A DNA stretch of 64,000 bases, from positions 1,798,001 to 1,862,000 of the forward strand of contig OZ243962.1 in the NCBI GenBank assembly GCA_965214625.1. Reading direction: 5' to 3'. The notes below the pieces were generated by a model. The model saw only the letters and a program-made list of their open reading frames with translations, searched no databases and was not told the DNA's origin. The DNA comes from G965214625 sp965214625 (GTDB lineage: Bacteria > Pseudomonadota > Gammaproteobacteria > Arenicellales > Poriferihabitantaceae). This document shows, piece after piece, positions 17,987 through 28,500 of the stretch. The position numbers and the translations under genes were made by a program. Every line of letters starts with the position of its first letter. Position 1 is the stretch's first letter.

Positions 17987-18251
17987 GGGGATTGAATAAC
18001 CGGTGGCTGGATGAATATCGGGCGTATTATAACCCAGGCCCTGACCGATTTCGGTGTTTCGGGCACGGGGGTTGGTGCGGTTGTAAAATTGTGCGCTTGG
18101 TTCAGATATGGTCGAGACAAATTCAGTAAAATACGGTGCTTTAAGTTCAGTCGGGTGCAACAGACGAAGCATCTCTATCGGCAAAAGACGCGGGTCTATT
18201 TCGAAGGCCACCGCTTGTGAGAGGCCAAGGGTAAATTAACCAGATAATGAT

Positions 18252-19142
18252 ATGGCGACACGAATAAATGGCGCAGCATTTGCAGCCGACCTCAGACAAC
18301 GAATTGGCAAGTCGGTTACGACGTTAATCGACCATTACGGTTTGCAACCGGGGCTTGCGGTGGTCCTGGTCGGTGAAGACCCGGCCAGTCAAGTCTATGT
18401 CAGAAACAAAGGCAAGCAAACGGTCGCGGCGGGGATGCATTCGATTGAATATACGTTGTCAGCAGATACATCACAGACAGAACTGTTGACCCTGATCGAC
18501 AAACTCAACAATGATCCCGCGATCAACGGTATCTTGGTTCAACTTCCGTTGCCGTCACAAATTGAAGAGTCCAGGGTGATTAATGCAATCAGTGTGGAAA
18601 AAGATGTTGACGGGTTTCACATCGAAAACGTAGGCAAGCTCTTTATCGGCGAAGATTCCATGGTGCCGTGCACCCCTGCGGGTTGTGTCATGTTGCTCAA
18701 AGAGCAGATGGGCAACCTGTCAGGGAAAAATGCGGTGATTGTCGGTAGATCAAACATCGTGGGAAAACCGGTTGCCATGCTGTTGCTCAAAGAGCATTGT
18801 ACGGTCACGTTGGCCCATTCGAGGACACAGCATCTGGATGCAGTCTGCCGGGAGGCAGATATTCTCATCGCAGCGGTCGGGGTTCCTAGGCTGATCAAAG
18901 GCGACTGGATAAAGCCCGGAGCGGTGGTGATTGATGTGGGAATCAATCGTATTGTGGCTGAAGACGGCCAGGCCCAACTGGTGGGGGATGTCGATTATGC
19001 CGCTGCACAGTCAGTTGCCGAAGCGATCACGCCGGTACCCGGTGGTGTCGGCCCGATGACCATTGCGTGTCTATTGAGAAATACCGTGATTGCGGCCTGT
19101 CGGCAAAATAACGTTGCGATTCCAGATGAGATTCTCGGATAG
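18252..19142 (+). CDS. folD: Methylene-THF dehydrogenase/cyclohydrolase FolD
   Basis: FolD (296 residues) interconverts methylene-, methenyl- and formyl-THF. The catalytic lysine lies in SQVYVRNKGKQTVAAGM; the NADP loop GRSNIVGKPVAMLLL, LVQLPLP, VDGFHIENVGKL and the C-terminal TPVPGGVGPMTIACLL are all present. It reads divergently from fabD. Confidence 0.97.
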   Translation: MATRINGAAFAADLRQRIGKSVTTLIDHYGLQPGLAVVLVGEDPASQVYVRNKGKQTVAAGMHSIEYTLSADTSQTELLTLIDKLNNDPAINGILVQLPLPSQIEESRVINAISVEKDVDGFHIENVGKLFIGEDSMVPCTPAGCVMLLKEQMGNLSGKNAVIVGRSNIVGKPVAMLLLKEHCTVTLAHSRTQHLDAVCREADILIAAVGVPRLIKGDWIKPGAVVIDVGINRIVAEDGQAQLVGDVDYAAAQSVAEAITPVPGGVGPMTIACLLRNTVIAACRQNNVAIPDEILG

Positions 19143-19517
19143 TCAACCTGTGTACTGTCGGCCAGCGTGTTTCGGCTGAACGACCCATCTTATTATGTCA
19201 GCGGTACAATAAGAACTGACTCAACAAGGGGTTCCGAAAGCGCCTGTATTATCGAACAAATGGCCCCTTTGTTGGCAGGGCGGCGGTTTCCGCTTCAGTC
19301 ACTGAATGACAATAACAAAAAAATTGTACTGTTCGATAGCTTATCGACAGGACACCCTGGACGGTAAGACGCCTGCCTGGTCGGGGTTACAGAGCCGGGG
19401 GCGGATAAGGATTGCAAGGATGCCCTCCAAATCGGAGATTTTATACCGTTGTCCTTGATCTGGATTCTCGATCAAAGGCCCCGTGACCGGGCATTGGATA
19501 TCGGGTGACCGCCATCC
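19143..19517. other. Intergenic stretch, nothing recognised
   Basis: The 375 bases between folD and the convergent cytochrome gene contain only short frames without motifs. TACAAT near 19206 resembles a -10 box but serves no visible gene. Confidence 0.35.
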
Positions 19518-20135
19518 TTAGTCCAGGGCTGACATATACAAGGCGAGTTGTGTGATCTGCTCTTCGGACAGTGCAAAGGCGATGGGGTTCATGATCGGGC
19601 TCTTTCTCGATCCGGATTTGAATGCCCGCAATTCATGTTCCAGATAACTGGCGTATTGTCCTGAGACCCGTGGAAAGGTGGGCGGTATTCCGTGACCGGA
19701 GGGGCCGTGACATCCCATGCAGGCTGCAATCTGATACGGTTCGTATCCGCCACGATAGATTTGTCTGCCCGCCAGTGCCTGTTCCTGTTGTTCCGGCGTG
19801 ATGGATCCAATATGGGCGTCCTGGGCTGCATAGTACGCATCAATATCCCTCATGTCTTGTTCCGACAGATTGGCCGTCATGCCGAGCATGATCGGGTCTT
19901 CACGTTCGCCGGACTTGAATTTGGCCAGTTGTTCGGCAATATAACCCGGGACCTGTCCGGCTATGTGGGGAAAATCCGGGCTCGGGCTGATCCCGGCCTG
20001 GCCATGGCAAGCGACACAGGTTGCTGACTTTTGTTTCCCCGCTTCTGGATTGCCGTTCTGAGCGAAAGCAGTACCCAATGTCATGCCGATCGCCACTGAA
20101 ATGACGGTTATCCATTGAACTGTGATGCGGATCAT
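19518..20135 (-). CDS. Dihaem cytochrome c4
   Basis: The 205-residue precursor has a signal peptide (ending GTAFA) and two haem-binding motifs, CVACH and CMGCH, one in each of two homologous halves. Each half has a later methionine in the pattern DPIMLGM or SPIMNPIA as sixth ligand candidate. Cytochrome c4 is a periplasmic, membrane-attached electron donor to terminal oxidases. Its place next to divergent engB is the same as in Pseudomonas. Confidence 0.93.
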   Translation of the reverse strand: MIRITVQWITVISVAIGMTLGTAFAQNGNPEAGKQKSATCVACHGQAGISPSPDFPHIAGQVPGYIAEQLAKFKSGEREDPIMLGMTANLSEQDMRDIDAYYAAQDAHIGSITPEQQEQALAGRQIYRGGYEPYQIAACMGCHGPSGHGIPPTFPRVSGQYASYLEHELRAFKSGSRKSPIMNPIAFALSEEQITQLALYMSALD

Positions 20136-20247
20136 TGATCAAACCTTTGTGTTGTAGGTGGTTGTGTAAAGTGATTTATTTTACCCACTGCGCGGGTAGA
20201 ACGCATAAAATTGAGCGCGGATTATATCAATAAATGTAGGTAAAAAC

Positions 20248-20853
20248 TTGCGTCCCATTGACTTTACACAGGCCGAATATGCGCTAGCGGCCCACTATCC
20301 TCGGCAATGGCCGCCTGATCGAGGCGTGGAAATTGCGTTTGCCGGTCGTTCCAATGTGGGCAAGTCGAGTGCGCTCAATGCCATCACCAACCAGAATCGG
20401 TTGGCCAAAACCAGCAAAACACCCGGTCGAACACAGCAAATCGTTTTTTTTGACGTGAGTGAGACGATACGGTTGGTCGATTTACCCGGGTATGGCTATG
20501 CCAAAGCGCCGAAGGAACTGCGTCGTCACTGGGAAGCATTCATTACCGCGTACCTTTATCACCGCCAATGTCTGAAGGCTTTGATTATTCCGATGGATAT
20601 CCGTCGCCCCCTGACTGACCTTGACAGGTCAATGCTCGAATGCTGTCAGCAGATTCAACTGACGGCACACATCTTGTTGACCAAGGCAGACAAGGTGAAA
20701 CACGGCAAGGCGGTCGGCACCCTGCATGCGGTGGTCCGGCAATTGAAGGCCTGTCCGGGAAAGGCGGTCACTGTCCAGCTGTTTTCAGCCTCGAAGAAGC
20801 GGGGCATTGAGGAAGCCAGACAGAAATTGACCGAATTTTGTCACGCCCAGTAG
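20248..20853 (+). CDS. engB: Ribosome biogenesis GTPase EngB/YihA
   Basis: EngB (201 residues) assists large-subunit assembly. G1 is AGRSNVGKSS, G2 in SKTPGRTQQI, G3 DLPGYGYAK, G4 TKAD and G5 FSASKKRG. The start is TTG at 20248, since no ATG or GTG gives the family N-terminus; this suggests modest translation. Confidence 0.95.
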   Translation: MRPIDFTQAEYALAAHYPRQWPPDRGVEIAFAGRSNVGKSSALNAITNQNRLAKTSKTPGRTQQIVFFDVSETIRLVDLPGYGYAKAPKELRRHWEAFITAYLYHRQCLKALIIPMDIRRPLTDLDRSMLECCQQIQLTAHILLTKADKVKHGKAVGTLHAVVRQLKACPGKAVTVQLFSASKKRGIEEARQKLTEFCHAQ

Positions 20854-20913
20854 GCCGGCGAGCGGCTGATCGAGTCGAATCGCGTGACCGCCCGTGTTGC
20901 GCTTCGCTTTTGC

Positions 20914-22194
20914 TCAGGGTCTTGTGTGACCCTCTCCAATCACAATGTATTTCTGGGTTGTGAGCCCCTCTAGTCCGACCGGCCCCCTGACATGCAGCTT
21001 GTTGGTGCTGATGCCGATTTCTGCGCCAAGACCGTACTCAAATCCGTCTGCAAATTGGGTTGACGCATTGACCATCACCGAACTGGAATCCACTTCCCGC
21101 AGAAACCGCCGAGCGTGAGAGAGATTCTCCGTTATGATGGAGTCAGTATGGTGAGACCCATAGATATTGATGTGCTCAATCGCCTGGTTGATATCCTCGA
21201 CAATGCGAATAGATAGCACGGCATCCAGATATTCGGTTACCCAATCCGCCTCGGACGCCGGATTGATTCCCGGGACAATGGCGCGGGTCTCGTCGCATCC
21301 GCGCAGTTCGATACCCCTTTCTTGGTAGCGCAAAGCCAGTTTGGGAAGCACGGCTGATGCCTTGTCCCGTGCCACCAGCAGCGTCTCCATGGCGCCGCAG
21401 ATTCCATACCGCCTTGCCTTGGCGTTATAGGCCACATCAATGGCCTTGGTGATATCGGCATCACCATCAATATAAACATGGCACAAGCCATCCAGATGCT
21501 TAATCACGGGGACCGTCGCTTCCTGGGAGACCCGTTCGATCAGGCTTTTCCCTCCCCGGGGGACAATGACATCCACATGGTCACTGAGCCGGACGAGACA
21601 ACTCACGGCAGTCCGATCGGTGGTTTCGATCAACTGGACACAGTTTGCATCCAAACCAGCCTGTGCCAGACCGTCATAAATGCAGTTTGCGATGGCCATG
21701 TTCGAGTGTATGGCTTCAGATCCGCCGCGCAGTATGACCGCATTGCCTGACTTCAGGCAAAGCGCGGCCGCATCAATCGTCACGTTGGGTCGGGATTCAT
21801 AAATAATGCCGATCACGCCCAAGGGGACACGCATTTTCCCAACCTGTATCCCGCTTGGGCGGTAATTCATATCCGAAACCATGCCAACCGGATCCGGTAA
21901 TTTGGCAATCTGTCGACAACCTTCGATCATCGCCGCCACGCGCGAGACATTCAGTTCAAGGCGATCGAGCAAGGCGCCTTTCAAACCGTTTTGACGGGCT
22001 GCCCGCATGTCTTTTGCATTCTCGGCGAGGAGGTCGGGCTGTTGCTGCTCAAGGCCGGTCGCGATCAATTCCAGCGCCGCATTCTTTTGCTTTGTTTCGG
22101 CCTTTGCTATCGCAATCGCCGCTTCAGAGGCGAGTTGACCCAGCTGAGCGACAACCTGCGCAACCTCGGGTGTGCGTCTTTGTTCCAATGACAT
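20914..22194 (-). CDS. proA: Gamma-glutamyl phosphate reductase
   Basis: ProA (426 residues) reduces glutamyl phosphate to the semialdehyde in proline synthesis. MRVPLGVIGIIYESRPNVT, NAVILRGGSEA, the catalytic cysteine in YGICGAMETLLVARD, and LGAEIGISTNKLHVRGP are diagnostic. No proB is adjacent. 22195-22376 shows no gene. Confidence 0.97.
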   Translation of the reverse strand: MSLEQRRTPEVAQVVAQLGQLASEAAIAIAKAETKQKNAALELIATGLEQQQPDLLAENAKDMRAARQNGLKGALLDRLELNVSRVAAMIEGCRQIAKLPDPVGMVSDMNYRPSGIQVGKMRVPLGVIGIIYESRPNVTIDAAALCLKSGNAVILRGGSEAIHSNMAIANCIYDGLAQAGLDANCVQLIETTDRTAVSCLVRLSDHVDVIVPRGGKSLIERVSQEATVPVIKHLDGLCHVYIDGDADITKAIDVAYNAKARRYGICGAMETLLVARDKASAVLPKLALRYQERGIELRGCDETRAIVPGINPASEADWVTEYLDAVLSIRIVEDINQAIEHINIYGSHHTDSIITENLSHARRFLREVDSSSVMVNASTQFADGFEYGLGAEIGISTNKLHVRGPVGLEGLTTQKYIVIGEGHTRP

Positions 22195-22376
22195 GGTTTC
22201 TAAAAGGCGTGTTTCGCTAATGAACAGACTTGTAAAGAACGGGGTATTATAAGCGATTTCACAAAATCCATTCCGACTAACCCGAAGCGGACCGGCCGGT
22301 TAAAGAAGGCGTCCCAGTGAGGCTCAATCGAAAAGGCGTTGTGAAGCGCGCTGAAAAAACCGCATGACAAACCCGT

Positions 22377-23402
22377 TCATTGGAGACGCAGTCCACACAG
22401 CCCGATCGCCACCCCTTCTATTTCTTCCCATATGTTCTGTTTCTGTAATGGTGCCTGGCCCTTGATCATCAAGTCGACCCGGCCCATTTTCTTCATCAGG
22501 TTGAAGCAACTGGCAACCGAGAGGTGGGTCAAGGCAGACTGCATCAACCCGCTCCGGCTGCTCCATACGCCATACTGTCGAAATAAAGATGCCGGCTTCA
22601 GGCCGTTTTCCCTGGCGGAACACAGGTGGTAAAGGGTGCGAATATCCCGCGCCAGGGCCCACAGGATAATGATCGGTTCGACCTGTTCTCTTCGCAGACT
22701 GTGTAATATGCGCAAGGAACGCTGCAATGATCCGGTCAGGCAGGCATCGACAAAGCTAAAGACATTAAAACGGGCATGATCGGCACTGACTTTTTCAATC
22801 ATCTGGAGGGTAATCGTTTGCTGTGGGTACAACAGCTCCAACAGGTTGATTTCCTGTGCGGCCGCCAATAAATTACCTTCAACATAGTGGGCTAACCGGT
22901 GGACCACTTCGCGGTCAAAGCGCAGACCCTGTGCCTGCATGCGACGGCTGATCCACTCCGGCAAATGCGGTGCACTGACTGTCGGGCAATCGATGATCAC
23001 GCCGGCTTTGTCAATGGCCTTGATCCACTTGCTGTTTTGTGCCCGTTTCTCGATGGAGCCGCTGATGACAATCAACACGGTGTCTGTGCCCGAGAGTCGG
23101 TCGAGGTAGTCCATGAGTGTCTTGGTGCCAGCCGTTCCGGGTCGGCCGGTTGGTAGCCGAAGCTGAATCATTTTCTTTTCCGAGAACAACGACATCGTCT
23201 GGCCTTGTCCGATCAGGCAGTTCCAGTCAAATCCGACTCCGACGGTATGGCATATTCGCTCGCCATATCCGTTGTCAGCGAGATGCAATCTCAACTGATC
23301 AGCGGCTTCTTGTACCAGCAGTGTCTCGGCACCGAATAGAAGATAAACCGGCTCGATACTCTTCGCCAAACGAGCCGAAAGCGATGACGGATGAATGCGC
23401 AA
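22377..23402 (-). CDS. holA: DNA polymerase III delta subunit
   Basis: HolA (341 residues) opens the beta clamp in the loader complex. LSARLAKSIEPVYLLFGAETLLVQEAADQLR is the typical start, followed by SLFSEKKMIQLRLPTG and VLIVISGSIEKRAQNSKWIKA. It follows lptE by 21 bases in the conserved leuS-lptE-holA unit. Confidence 0.94.
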   Translation of the reverse strand: MRIHPSSLSARLAKSIEPVYLLFGAETLLVQEAADQLRLHLADNGYGERICHTVGVGFDWNCLIGQGQTMSLFSEKKMIQLRLPTGRPGTAGTKTLMDYLDRLSGTDTVLIVISGSIEKRAQNSKWIKAIDKAGVIIDCPTVSAPHLPEWISRRMQAQGLRFDREVVHRLAHYVEGNLLAAAQEINLLELLYPQQTITLQMIEKVSADHARFNVFSFVDACLTGSLQRSLRILHSLRREQVEPIIILWALARDIRTLYHLCSARENGLKPASLFRQYGVWSSRSGLMQSALTHLSVASCFNLMKKMGRVDLMIKGQAPLQKQNIWEEIEGVAIGLCGLRLQ

Positions 23403-23423
23403 CTTGATCTAAAGGCGGCAGTA

Positions 23424-23930
23424 TTACAGTCGGTTGATTTGTCTCATCATCTGCAAGATGAGTTCTTCTTCCATCCGTGTTTTGAGGAACTGCTCTTCTT
23501 CTTCCAGCTGCAGCACTTCGGCCGGATCAAATTTTTGTGTTCGCCTTTGTACCAGTGAGCGGGTTGGGATAAGGACCTGACCTGCACCATCCACGATGCG
23601 AAAATCAATTTCGTATCGGTATCGATAGCCGGTTGCGCTGCCGGATGAATCTCTCGTATTGACACTTCGCTCGAAGGCGATATGCGTGATCTGTATTGTC
23701 GGAACCGCTTGGTTTTCTCCCCCCCTGATGACCGTGGCACCCCTGTCTTCGAGACGGTCTGCAAGCGTGTTTTCAAAGGCGTGCTCCCCACTTTCAACGG
23801 CAACCGTTTTAATGATCGCAGGCAGGGGGTGCTGTCCACGCAAATGGAAACCACAACCACCCAGCAAAGATGAAACGAGTAACAGATAGATCAGCTGTCG
23901 GGGCAGCGAAGAGAGTCTGGATATCGTCAT
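23424..23930 (-). CDS. lptE: LPS-assembly lipoprotein LptE
   Basis: LptE (168 residues) plugs the LptD barrel that inserts LPS in the outer membrane. The lipobox LLGGCGFHLRG is clear, and the acylated cysteine follows a short signal sequence. Later segments (VAVESGEHAFENTLADRLEDRG, RYEIDFRIVDGAG) fit the family. Its presence shows an LPS-bearing outer membrane. Confidence 0.93.
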   Translation of the reverse strand: MTISRLSSLPRQLIYLLLVSSLLGGCGFHLRGQHPLPAIIKTVAVESGEHAFENTLADRLEDRGATVIRGGENQAVPTIQITHIAFERSVNTRDSSGSATGYRYRYEIDFRIVDGAGQVLIPTRSLVQRRTQKFDPAEVLQLEEEEQFLKTRMEEELILQMMRQINRL

Positions 23931-23955
23931 TGGTCAAGTACTCGATTGATTAAGC

Positions 23956-26427
23956 CTAGATTACAATATTCACCAGTTTATCACGCACAACGATTATCCT
24001 TCTCACCGATTTGCCGTAGATGTATTTCTGGATTTTTTTGTCAGATAGTGCACATTGCTCAATTTTTTCGTTATTGCTGTCACTGGGAATGATGATTTTG
24101 CTGCGCAGTTTTCCGTTGACCTGAACAATCAGTTCGATGGTGTCGCTGAGCAATGCGTCCGGGTCGACCTCCGGCCAGGGCGCATCAATCACATCGCCGG
24201 GTTGATTGAGAGTACGCCACAGGTGATGGGCGAGATGCGGCACGATCGGGGCAAGGAGCTTGTTTAAGATAACCAATGTTTCTCGAAATGCGCAGGCCAG
24301 ATCGGTGCTTGTTGCCGGATCGATTTTATCCAGTGTATTTAGCAGTTCCATGGCACCGGCGATGACGGTATTGTAATGAAACTTCTGATAGTCTCGGTTG
24401 CAACGCGCAAGCATTGCATGGGTCACTCTTCGCAATTCCTTGGCCTGCTCATCGGTGATGGTTTCCGTCCACGAAGCCGACGCATGGCTCGTTGCCACAT
24501 CACCAATGACCGGCTTGAATTGATGCACCAGGTGCCACCATCTCTTCAAGAAACGGTGTGCACCAGCCACCGCATCATCATTCCATTCCAGCGCCTGTTC
24601 CGGCGGAGAAGCGAACATGATGAACAGACGAACGGTATCTGCACCGTATAGGTCGATCATCGATTGGGGGTCCACGGTATTGCCTTTTGACTTGGACATC
24701 TTGGACCCATCCTTCAGCACCATCCCCTGGGTCAGCAGATTGGCAAACGGTTCTCCGCAGTGGACCAATCCGGCGTCACGCATCAGTTTCTGGAAAAAAC
24801 GGGCATACAGAAGATGCAGCACGGCATGTTCAATGCCGCCCACATACTGATCGACAGGCAACCAGTAATTTGCGCGTTCATCGAGCATGGCATCATCCGA
24901 GCCCGGACAGCAGTATCGTGCGAAATACCATGAAGACTCGAAAAAGGTATCAAAGGTGTCTGTCTCCCGGGTCGCCGGCTGATCGGTTCCCGGCAGCGTT
25001 GTCCGAAAGAAGGTGCTGTCCTCCTTGATCGGTGATTTCACACCGGAGAAAGCGATGTCTTCGGGCAACAGCACAGGCAACTGATCATCAGGTACCGGAA
25101 TCACATTGTCCTGTTGATCATAGACCACCGGAATCGGGCAGCCCCAATAGCGTTGACGGGAGACCCCCCAGTCACGGAGTCGGTAGTTGACGGTCCTTTT
25201 GCCGAGTTCCCTTGCTTCCAGATAGGCGGCAATGGCGTCAAATGCCTCTTTGAAGTTTAATCCATCAAACTGACCGGAGTTCATCACAATGCCTGCTTTC
25301 GACGTCATCGAGGATTGGCCGTAATCATGGGGTTTTCCATCCACCAAGCGGATGACCGGGCGAATTTCGATCGCATGTTTTCTGGCGAATTCCCAGTCCC
25401 GTTGATCATGCGCAGGCACGGCCATGACGGCGCCGGTTCCATAACCCATCAATACAAAATTGGCTGTCCAGATGGGAATTTCCTCACCACTGATGGGATG
25501 AATGGCAACCTTGTCGAGCGGGAGGCCTTTCTTCTCCATGGTTTCGAGTTCTGACTCCGCCGTATTGGTTTTTTTGCATTCTGCAACAAAGGCCTTGATT
25601 TCGTCGTTATCCCTCGCGGCCTTCAGTGCGAGAGGATGTTCTGCCGCGACGGAGACAAAGGTGATACCCATGATGGTATCGGGACGGGTGGTGTAAACAT
25701 CAAGAGGGGCTTCCCCAGGCACCTCAAAACGAAATTCAACCCCTTCGGATTTCCCAATCCAGTTGCGTTGCATGGTTCGAACGGCCTCCGGCCAACCGTC
25801 AAGATTGTCAATCTCTTGTAACAGTTCCTCGGCATAGGCCGTGATCCGTATGAACCACTGGGGAATTTCACGGCGCTCCACAATGGCACCGGAGCGCCAT
25901 CCGCGGCCGTTTTCGACCTGTTCATTGGCCAGTACCGTCTGTTCCACCGGATCCCAGTTGACCACAGACATTTTCTTGTAGGCCAGTCCTTTTTCAACCA
26001 GACGAGTAAAGAACCATTGCTCCCACTTGTAATACTCGGGTGTACAGGTGGTCAGTTCGCGATTCCAGTCATAGGCAAATCCCAGTCGTTTTAACTGTCT
26101 TTTCATGTATCGAATATTTTCGTACGTCCATTTGGCCGGCGGCATCTTATTTTGTATGGCCGCGTTTTCGGCAGGCAGACCGAAGGCATCCCATCCCATC
26201 GGCTGGAGGACGTTTTTACCCAACATCCGCTGGTATCGGCTGATGACATCGCCGATGGTATAGTTGCGCACATGCCCCATGTGGAGTTGGCCGGACGGAT
26301 AAGGCAGCATCGACAAGCAGTAATATTTCTCCCGCTCAGGCTCTTCTGAAACGGCGAAACACTGGTTTTTCTCCCAGTAGTGCTGTGCCTGTGCTTCGAT
26401 ATCAGCCGGATTGTAATTGGTGGTCAT
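23956..26427 (-). CDS. leuS: Leucyl-tRNA synthetase
   Basis: LeuRS (823 residues from ATG 26427). CLSMLPYPSGQLHMGHVRNYTIGD holds the HIGH-type motif (HMGH), and DGSKMSKSKGNTV the KMSKS. The editing domain with TTRPDTIMGITF is present. The frame is open for 49 more codons upstream, but the later ATG gives the conserved MTTNYNPADIEAQAQHYWE start. First gene of leuS-lptE-holA, divergent from dnaG. Confidence 0.97.
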   Translation of the reverse strand: MTTNYNPADIEAQAQHYWEKNQCFAVSEEPEREKYYCLSMLPYPSGQLHMGHVRNYTIGDVISRYQRMLGKNVLQPMGWDAFGLPAENAAIQNKMPPAKWTYENIRYMKRQLKRLGFAYDWNRELTTCTPEYYKWEQWFFTRLVEKGLAYKKMSVVNWDPVEQTVLANEQVENGRGWRSGAIVERREIPQWFIRITAYAEELLQEIDNLDGWPEAVRTMQRNWIGKSEGVEFRFEVPGEAPLDVYTTRPDTIMGITFVSVAAEHPLALKAARDNDEIKAFVAECKKTNTAESELETMEKKGLPLDKVAIHPISGEEIPIWTANFVLMGYGTGAVMAVPAHDQRDWEFARKHAIEIRPVIRLVDGKPHDYGQSSMTSKAGIVMNSGQFDGLNFKEAFDAIAAYLEARELGKRTVNYRLRDWGVSRQRYWGCPIPVVYDQQDNVIPVPDDQLPVLLPEDIAFSGVKSPIKEDSTFFRTTLPGTDQPATRETDTFDTFFESSWYFARYCCPGSDDAMLDERANYWLPVDQYVGGIEHAVLHLLYARFFQKLMRDAGLVHCGEPFANLLTQGMVLKDGSKMSKSKGNTVDPQSMIDLYGADTVRLFIMFASPPEQALEWNDDAVAGAHRFLKRWWHLVHQFKPVIGDVATSHASASWTETITDEQAKELRRVTHAMLARCNRDYQKFHYNTVIAGAMELLNTLDKIDPATSTDLACAFRETLVILNKLLAPIVPHLAHHLWRTLNQPGDVIDAPWPEVDPDALLSDTIELIVQVNGKLRSKIIIPSDSNNEKIEQCALSDKKIQKYIYGKSVRRIIVVRDKLVNIVI

Positions 26428-26610
26428 GGTGTCGCAGGATTGATTCGAGAGTAGAACGCGTAGACGCGCGATTTTAGCGCATTCCTTGACGTTTTTGGCC
26501 CTGTCCGGTCTGAAGCGGGTAGCGCCTGAAAGCAAAACCGCCTGGCAGATGGAATCAAATAATGGTGTGTTCAAGTGTAGGACAGGTCAAGGATGGAGTA
26601 AAATGATTTG

Positions 26611-28398
26611 ATGGTTGCCCGTATATCACGCACGTTTATTGACACCCTGATGTCGCGTGTCGATATTGTGGAGGTTATCGACCGCCGTGTGCCATTGACC
26701 CGCAAAGGGGCGGAATTTCTGGCCTGCTGCCCGTTTCACCAGGAAAAAACGCCTTCATTTACCGTCAGTCCCACCAAGCAGTTCTATCATTGTTTTGGTT
26801 GCGGGGCCCATGGGACGGCGATTGACTTCATCATGAAATATGCCAACCTGTCTTTTGTCGAGGCGATCCAGCATCTGGCAGATGCGCTGGGGCTGCCGGT
26901 CGAAACAGAGGGACATGGCCGCTCCACCGCCTCGTCTGCGGCGGCTGATGGTGACCTGGTGAAGGTAGTCGAGCAGGCCAGTCAGTGGTTCCAGCAACAG
27001 CTACGCATCCATCCGCAAGGCAAGCAAGCCGGCAGTTACCTCAAGAAAAGGGGTTTGGATGGCCGTACTGCGGCCAATTTTGCCATCGGGTATGCCCCCG
27101 ACAGCTGGCATGGCCTGACCAATGAGCTGGGTCGTGACCCCCAGGCCTTGCAACAACTGATGAAAGCGGGACTGGTCTCTCAAAAACAAGCCAATGATGG
27201 GGCAAACAATTATTATGACCGTTTTCGCGGCCGGGTCATGTTCCCCATTCACGATTATCGCGGGCGGGTCGTGGCATTTGGTGGCCGTGTTTTAGGACAA
27301 GGTGAGCCGAAATACCTTAATTCGCCTGAAACGGTACTCTTTCACAAGGGGGTTGAGCTTTACGGGTTGCACCGGGCACGGCGGGCCATTGATCAGGCAA
27401 AACGCAGTGTGGTGGTCGAAGGTTATCTGGATGTGATTTCGCTGGCTCAATTTGGTGTCGATCATGTCGTCGCGACCATGGGGACCGCCACGACCCGGTC
27501 CCACTTGCAGCGCTTGTTCCGGTTGGCGAACGAGATTGTCTTTTGTTTTGATGGCGACCGGGCCGGGCGCAGCGCGGCCTGGAAGGCGATGCAGGTTGCC
27601 TTGCCCGAGATGCAGGATGGCAGAAAAATCGGTTTTTTGTTTTTGCCCGAAGGTGAAGATCCGGATAGCTGTATACGTGCCGAGGGTAAGGCGGCCTTTC
27701 TCAAACGGCTCGATGCACCCATTCCATTACCGGAATTTCTGTATAACCACCTGATGGAGCAGGTCGATATGACCAGTCTCGATGGAAAGGCCAGATTGGT
27801 CAGTCTGGCGCAACCGCTTATCACACAACTTCCCCAGGGGGCGCTCAGGGAAATGGTGTTTTCCCGCTTGTCGAGTTTGAGTGGATTGACAGAGCGCCAA
27901 CTGACGCCAGGGGCCGTGACGGACCGGACGCCCGTCGAGCGGGCCGGGCAAACGCACAAGCAACCGGATGTGAGACCGCTCTCGCCATTGGCCATGGCCA
28001 CCAGTTTGTTGTTACAACAGCCACAGCTGGCGTTGAAAGTGACGGAAAATGCAAAATTCAGGGCATTGGAATTGCAGGGAGCGGAAGTCTTGTCGACGAT
28101 CATTGATTTGGTACAAGAGCGACCCACATGCACCACGGCCGGGTTACTCGAATCTTTCCGCGATTCCCCGTATCATCGCTATCTTCAAAAGCTCGCGATC
28201 CGTCCCCATCTGATTGACCAAAGCGTACTTGAGGTGTATTTCAAGGAGACATTGAATCGATTGTTGGAAGCGCAGCAACAACGCCGCCGCCTGAAATTGC
28301 TTGACAAATCCCGACAAGGCGTATTGGAAGCACATGAAAAGACGGAGCTGGTGGCCTTGTTCCGTGCCCGAACCGCTGATCCGGACACGGTTGATTGA
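26611..28398 (+). CDS. dnaG: DNA primase
   Basis: DnaG (595 residues) makes RNA primers. The CHC2 zinc finger is CPFHQEKTPSFTVSPTKQFYHCFGCGAHG in two pieces, the TOPRIM glutamate is in VVVEGYLDVISLAQ, and the C-terminal third is the helicase-binding domain. ATG 26611 follows GGATGGAG. Unlike the E. coli macromolecular synthesis operon, no rpsU lies upstream; leuS takes that place. Confidence 0.96.
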   Translation: MVARISRTFIDTLMSRVDIVEVIDRRVPLTRKGAEFLACCPFHQEKTPSFTVSPTKQFYHCFGCGAHGTAIDFIMKYANLSFVEAIQHLADALGLPVETEGHGRSTASSAAADGDLVKVVEQASQWFQQQLRIHPQGKQAGSYLKKRGLDGRTAANFAIGYAPDSWHGLTNELGRDPQALQQLMKAGLVSQKQANDGANNYYDRFRGRVMFPIHDYRGRVVAFGGRVLGQGEPKYLNSPETVLFHKGVELYGLHRARRAIDQAKRSVVVEGYLDVISLAQFGVDHVVATMGTATTRSHLQRLFRLANEIVFCFDGDRAGRSAAWKAMQVALPEMQDGRKIGFLFLPEGEDPDSCIRAEGKAAFLKRLDAPIPLPEFLYNHLMEQVDMTSLDGKARLVSLAQPLITQLPQGALREMVFSRLSSLSGLTERQLTPGAVTDRTPVERAGQTHKQPDVRPLSPLAMATSLLLQQPQLALKVTENAKFRALELQGAEVLSTIIDLVQERPTCTTAGLLESFRDSPYHRYLQKLAIRPHLIDQSVLEVYFKETLNRLLEAQQQRRRLKLLDKSRQGVLEAHEKTELVALFRARTADPDTVD

Positions 28399-28434
28399 GA
28401 GACCTATTGAATCATCCGGTGATTTTCAATATTG

Positions 28435-28443
28435 TGGTATAAT
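28435..28443 (+). promoter_or_regulatory. Extended -10 promoter element before rpoD
   Basis: TGG-TATAAT is a consensus extended -10 located about 58 bases before the rpoD ATG, in the dnaG-rpoD gap. No -35 of good score is placed at 17 bases, in keeping with extended -10 promoters. It would let rpoD be transcribed separately from dnaG. Confidence 0.55.
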
Positions 28444-28500
28444 ATGCGGTCGCATTTTTTTTGATCTCAAAAAACTGTATCACGTACGTAGAGACAAGCC